Positions 63,156 to 64,000 of a stretch of DNA of 64,000 nucleotides are shown here, piece by piece; the stretch's first letter is position 1, and each line of letters opens with the position of its first letter. The notes beneath the pieces were generated by a model. It did no database searches. It had not been told where the DNA came from and saw only the letters and a program-made list of their open reading frames with translations. The stretch comes from Marinobacterium profundum (GTDB lineage: Bacteria > Pseudomonadota > Gammaproteobacteria > Pseudomonadales > Balneatricaceae), in assembly GCF_001528745.1 (NCBI RefSeq), contig NZ_BCNS01000080.1, forward strand, positions 1-64,000, read 5' to 3'. The translations under genes were made by a program, and so were the position numbers.

Positions 63156-63871
63156 TTTACGGCCCCCGCAGTGCCCGTTACGCCTGCCGTTGCCAGCGAT
63201 GCCTGAGTGCGACTCGCTGCCGATTCTTTATTATTGGCGCCTTTCTTAGCGCTATCTTCAGCACTGTCTTCGGCGCCGTCTTTGGTTTCAGCCTGGGCGT
63301 CGCCCGAAGAATGAGAGCGCTGCTCAAAGTCTTCCAGTTCTTCCTTCACTTCCTCGGACACACCCTTGGGGTGGAACTCGATATTCAGGGTGTCGTGATT
63401 GCCACTGCACAGCAGCCAGGTGGCGCGCAGCGCAAAACCGACGGACACCAGTGCAAAGGTTGCAATACTGGCAAACCAGACACCCTGTGGATAAATCAGC
63501 GGTGTGGCCCAGGGCGTGGCCGCCGTGCTGCCGTAGTCGTGGGTTTCACCGATCACCTTGTAGGTGGTCCAGCACAGGGTGGCCGCGAAAGCCGCCATCA
63601 GTACCGCCGACAGCCAGTTAAGCAGCGTCTGCATCTTGCGCGGCAGCAACTCATGGAACAGATCAATACGAATATGGGTACGGCCCAGCAACGCCAGCGA
63701 AAAGGCCAGGGTGCCACCGACGGCCAGGGCATAGCCGCCGAGCTCGTCGGCGCCCTGCAACGACATGCTGAAAAACTTGCGCAGAATCGTTTCGACCGAG
63801 ACCAGCACGGACAGCAACAAAAACACTGCGCCGAATACCATGCTGGCGATCGTCTCTATAGGTTTCATCAA
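63152..63871 (-). CDS. dctQ: TRAP transporter small permease (DctQ) with long acidic tail
   Basis: The first 150 residues are a normal DctQ with four TM helices (about 7-27, 45-65, 80-105, 130-150) and the LGRTHIRIDLF motif. The last 75 residues are a charged, low-complexity tail (VKEELEDFEQ, GAEDSAEDSAKKGANNKESA) not usual for this family. It overlaps dctM. A hairpin with a T-run lies between it and dctP. Confidence 0.88.
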   Translation of the reverse strand: MMKPIETIASMVFGAVFLLLSVLVSVETILRKFFSMSLQGADELGGYALAVGGTLAFSLALLGRTHIRIDLFHELLPRKMQTLLNWLSAVLMAAFAATLCWTTYKVIGETHDYGSTAATPWATPLIYPQGVWFASIATFALVSVGFALRATWLLCSGNHDTLNIEFHPKGVSEEVKEELEDFEQRSHSSGDAQAETKDGAEDSAEDSAKKGANNKESAASRTQASLATAGVTGTAGAVK

Positions 63872-63891
63872 GACACCTCACTCAGGTCATG

Positions 63892-63928
63892 AAAAAACGG
63901 GCCGGGGCTTTTAACCACCACGGCCCGT
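63892..63928 (-). terminator. hairpin with T-run between dctP and dctQ
   Basis: Minus strand: ACGGGCCG / CGGCCCGT with a 16-nt loop, followed by TTTTTT. It lies in the 69-bp gap between the dctP stop and the dctQ start. It probably lets the binding protein be made in excess over the permease, as in other transporter operons. Confidence 0.75.
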
Positions 63929-63940
63929 GTCAGTCAGCTG

Positions 63941-64000
63941 TTAGAGCCCTACGGACTCGCCGAGCACTGCTTTCCAGTCAGCCGAGCACTGCGGATTGGT
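63941..64000 (-). CDS. 3' end of a gene, probably the TRAP substrate-binding protein DctP (partial)
   Basis: Only the last 19 codons are inside the window (ending WKAVLGESVGL, then TAA). The position in front of dctQ on the same strand, and the absence of a binding protein elsewhere in the operon, make a TRAP periplasmic binding protein the likely identity. The rest lies beyond the right edge. Confidence 0.6.
   Translation of the reverse strand, partial: TNPQCSADWKAVLGESVGL

Overview
The window looks like the chromosome of a GC-rich marine-type gammaproteobacterium (Oceanospirillales/Pseudomonadales-like; a Marinobacterium-type genome is my best guess, made from gene content and order only). 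The first 23 kb is a long, almost unbroken minus-strand run of core genes in classic gammaproteobacterial order. At the left edge are the promoters and leader of a ribosomal RNA operon whose 16S gene lies outside the window. Then come murI-der-bamB-yfgM-hisS-rodZ-pilF-rlmN-ndk, purA-hisZ-DUF2065-hflC-hflK-hflX-hfq-miaA-mutL-ami-tsaE-nnr. Many of these genes overlap by 1-8 bases or have Shine-Dalgarno sites inside the previous gene, so translation is probably coupled.

From 23 to 31 kb the genes turn to the plus strand: queG, (orn on minus), rsgA, an HDOD signalling protein, a rhodanese, psd and ygfZ. From 31 to 50 kb the content is more accessory. It includes an amidohydrolase, a squalene/phytoene synthase, small membrane proteins, a sensor kinase/sigma-54 response regulator pair divergent from a cytochrome bd oxidase operon (cioAB), a GntR regulator and a sulfide-detoxification-type operon (ArsR, two YeeE/YedE half-transporters, persulfide-dioxygenase-like MBL protein). 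The EarP/EF-P pair (EF-P carries Arg32, the rhamnosylation site) and a LysR/VOC divergent pair follow. Six related MITE-like elements (163 bp, plus 159-bp and 52-bp derivatives) are scattered through 33-51 kb. One of them cuts off a DCC-family gene.

From about 51.1 to 59.46 kb there is a foreign, visibly AT-rich island. It is flanked by arrays of GC-rich extragenic repeats: left copies in one orientation, right copies inverted. In order, its cargo is an unknown 206-aa protein; a reverse transcriptase (YVDD), a 170-bp structured intergenic region closed by an 11-bp perfect stem, and a three-TM SLATT-type membrane protein; a REP-associated tyrosine transposase bracketed by inverted REP sequences; a GIY-YIG nuclease-like protein; and a PD-(D/E)xK nuclease-like protein. 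The RT/ncRNA/SLATT module has the architecture of a defence-associated reverse transcriptase system and is the most interesting part of the window.

The last 4.5 kb (minus strand) is a catabolic operon: TRAP transporter (DctP end, DctQ, DctM), amidase and a 2-keto-4-pentenoate-hydratase-family enzyme.
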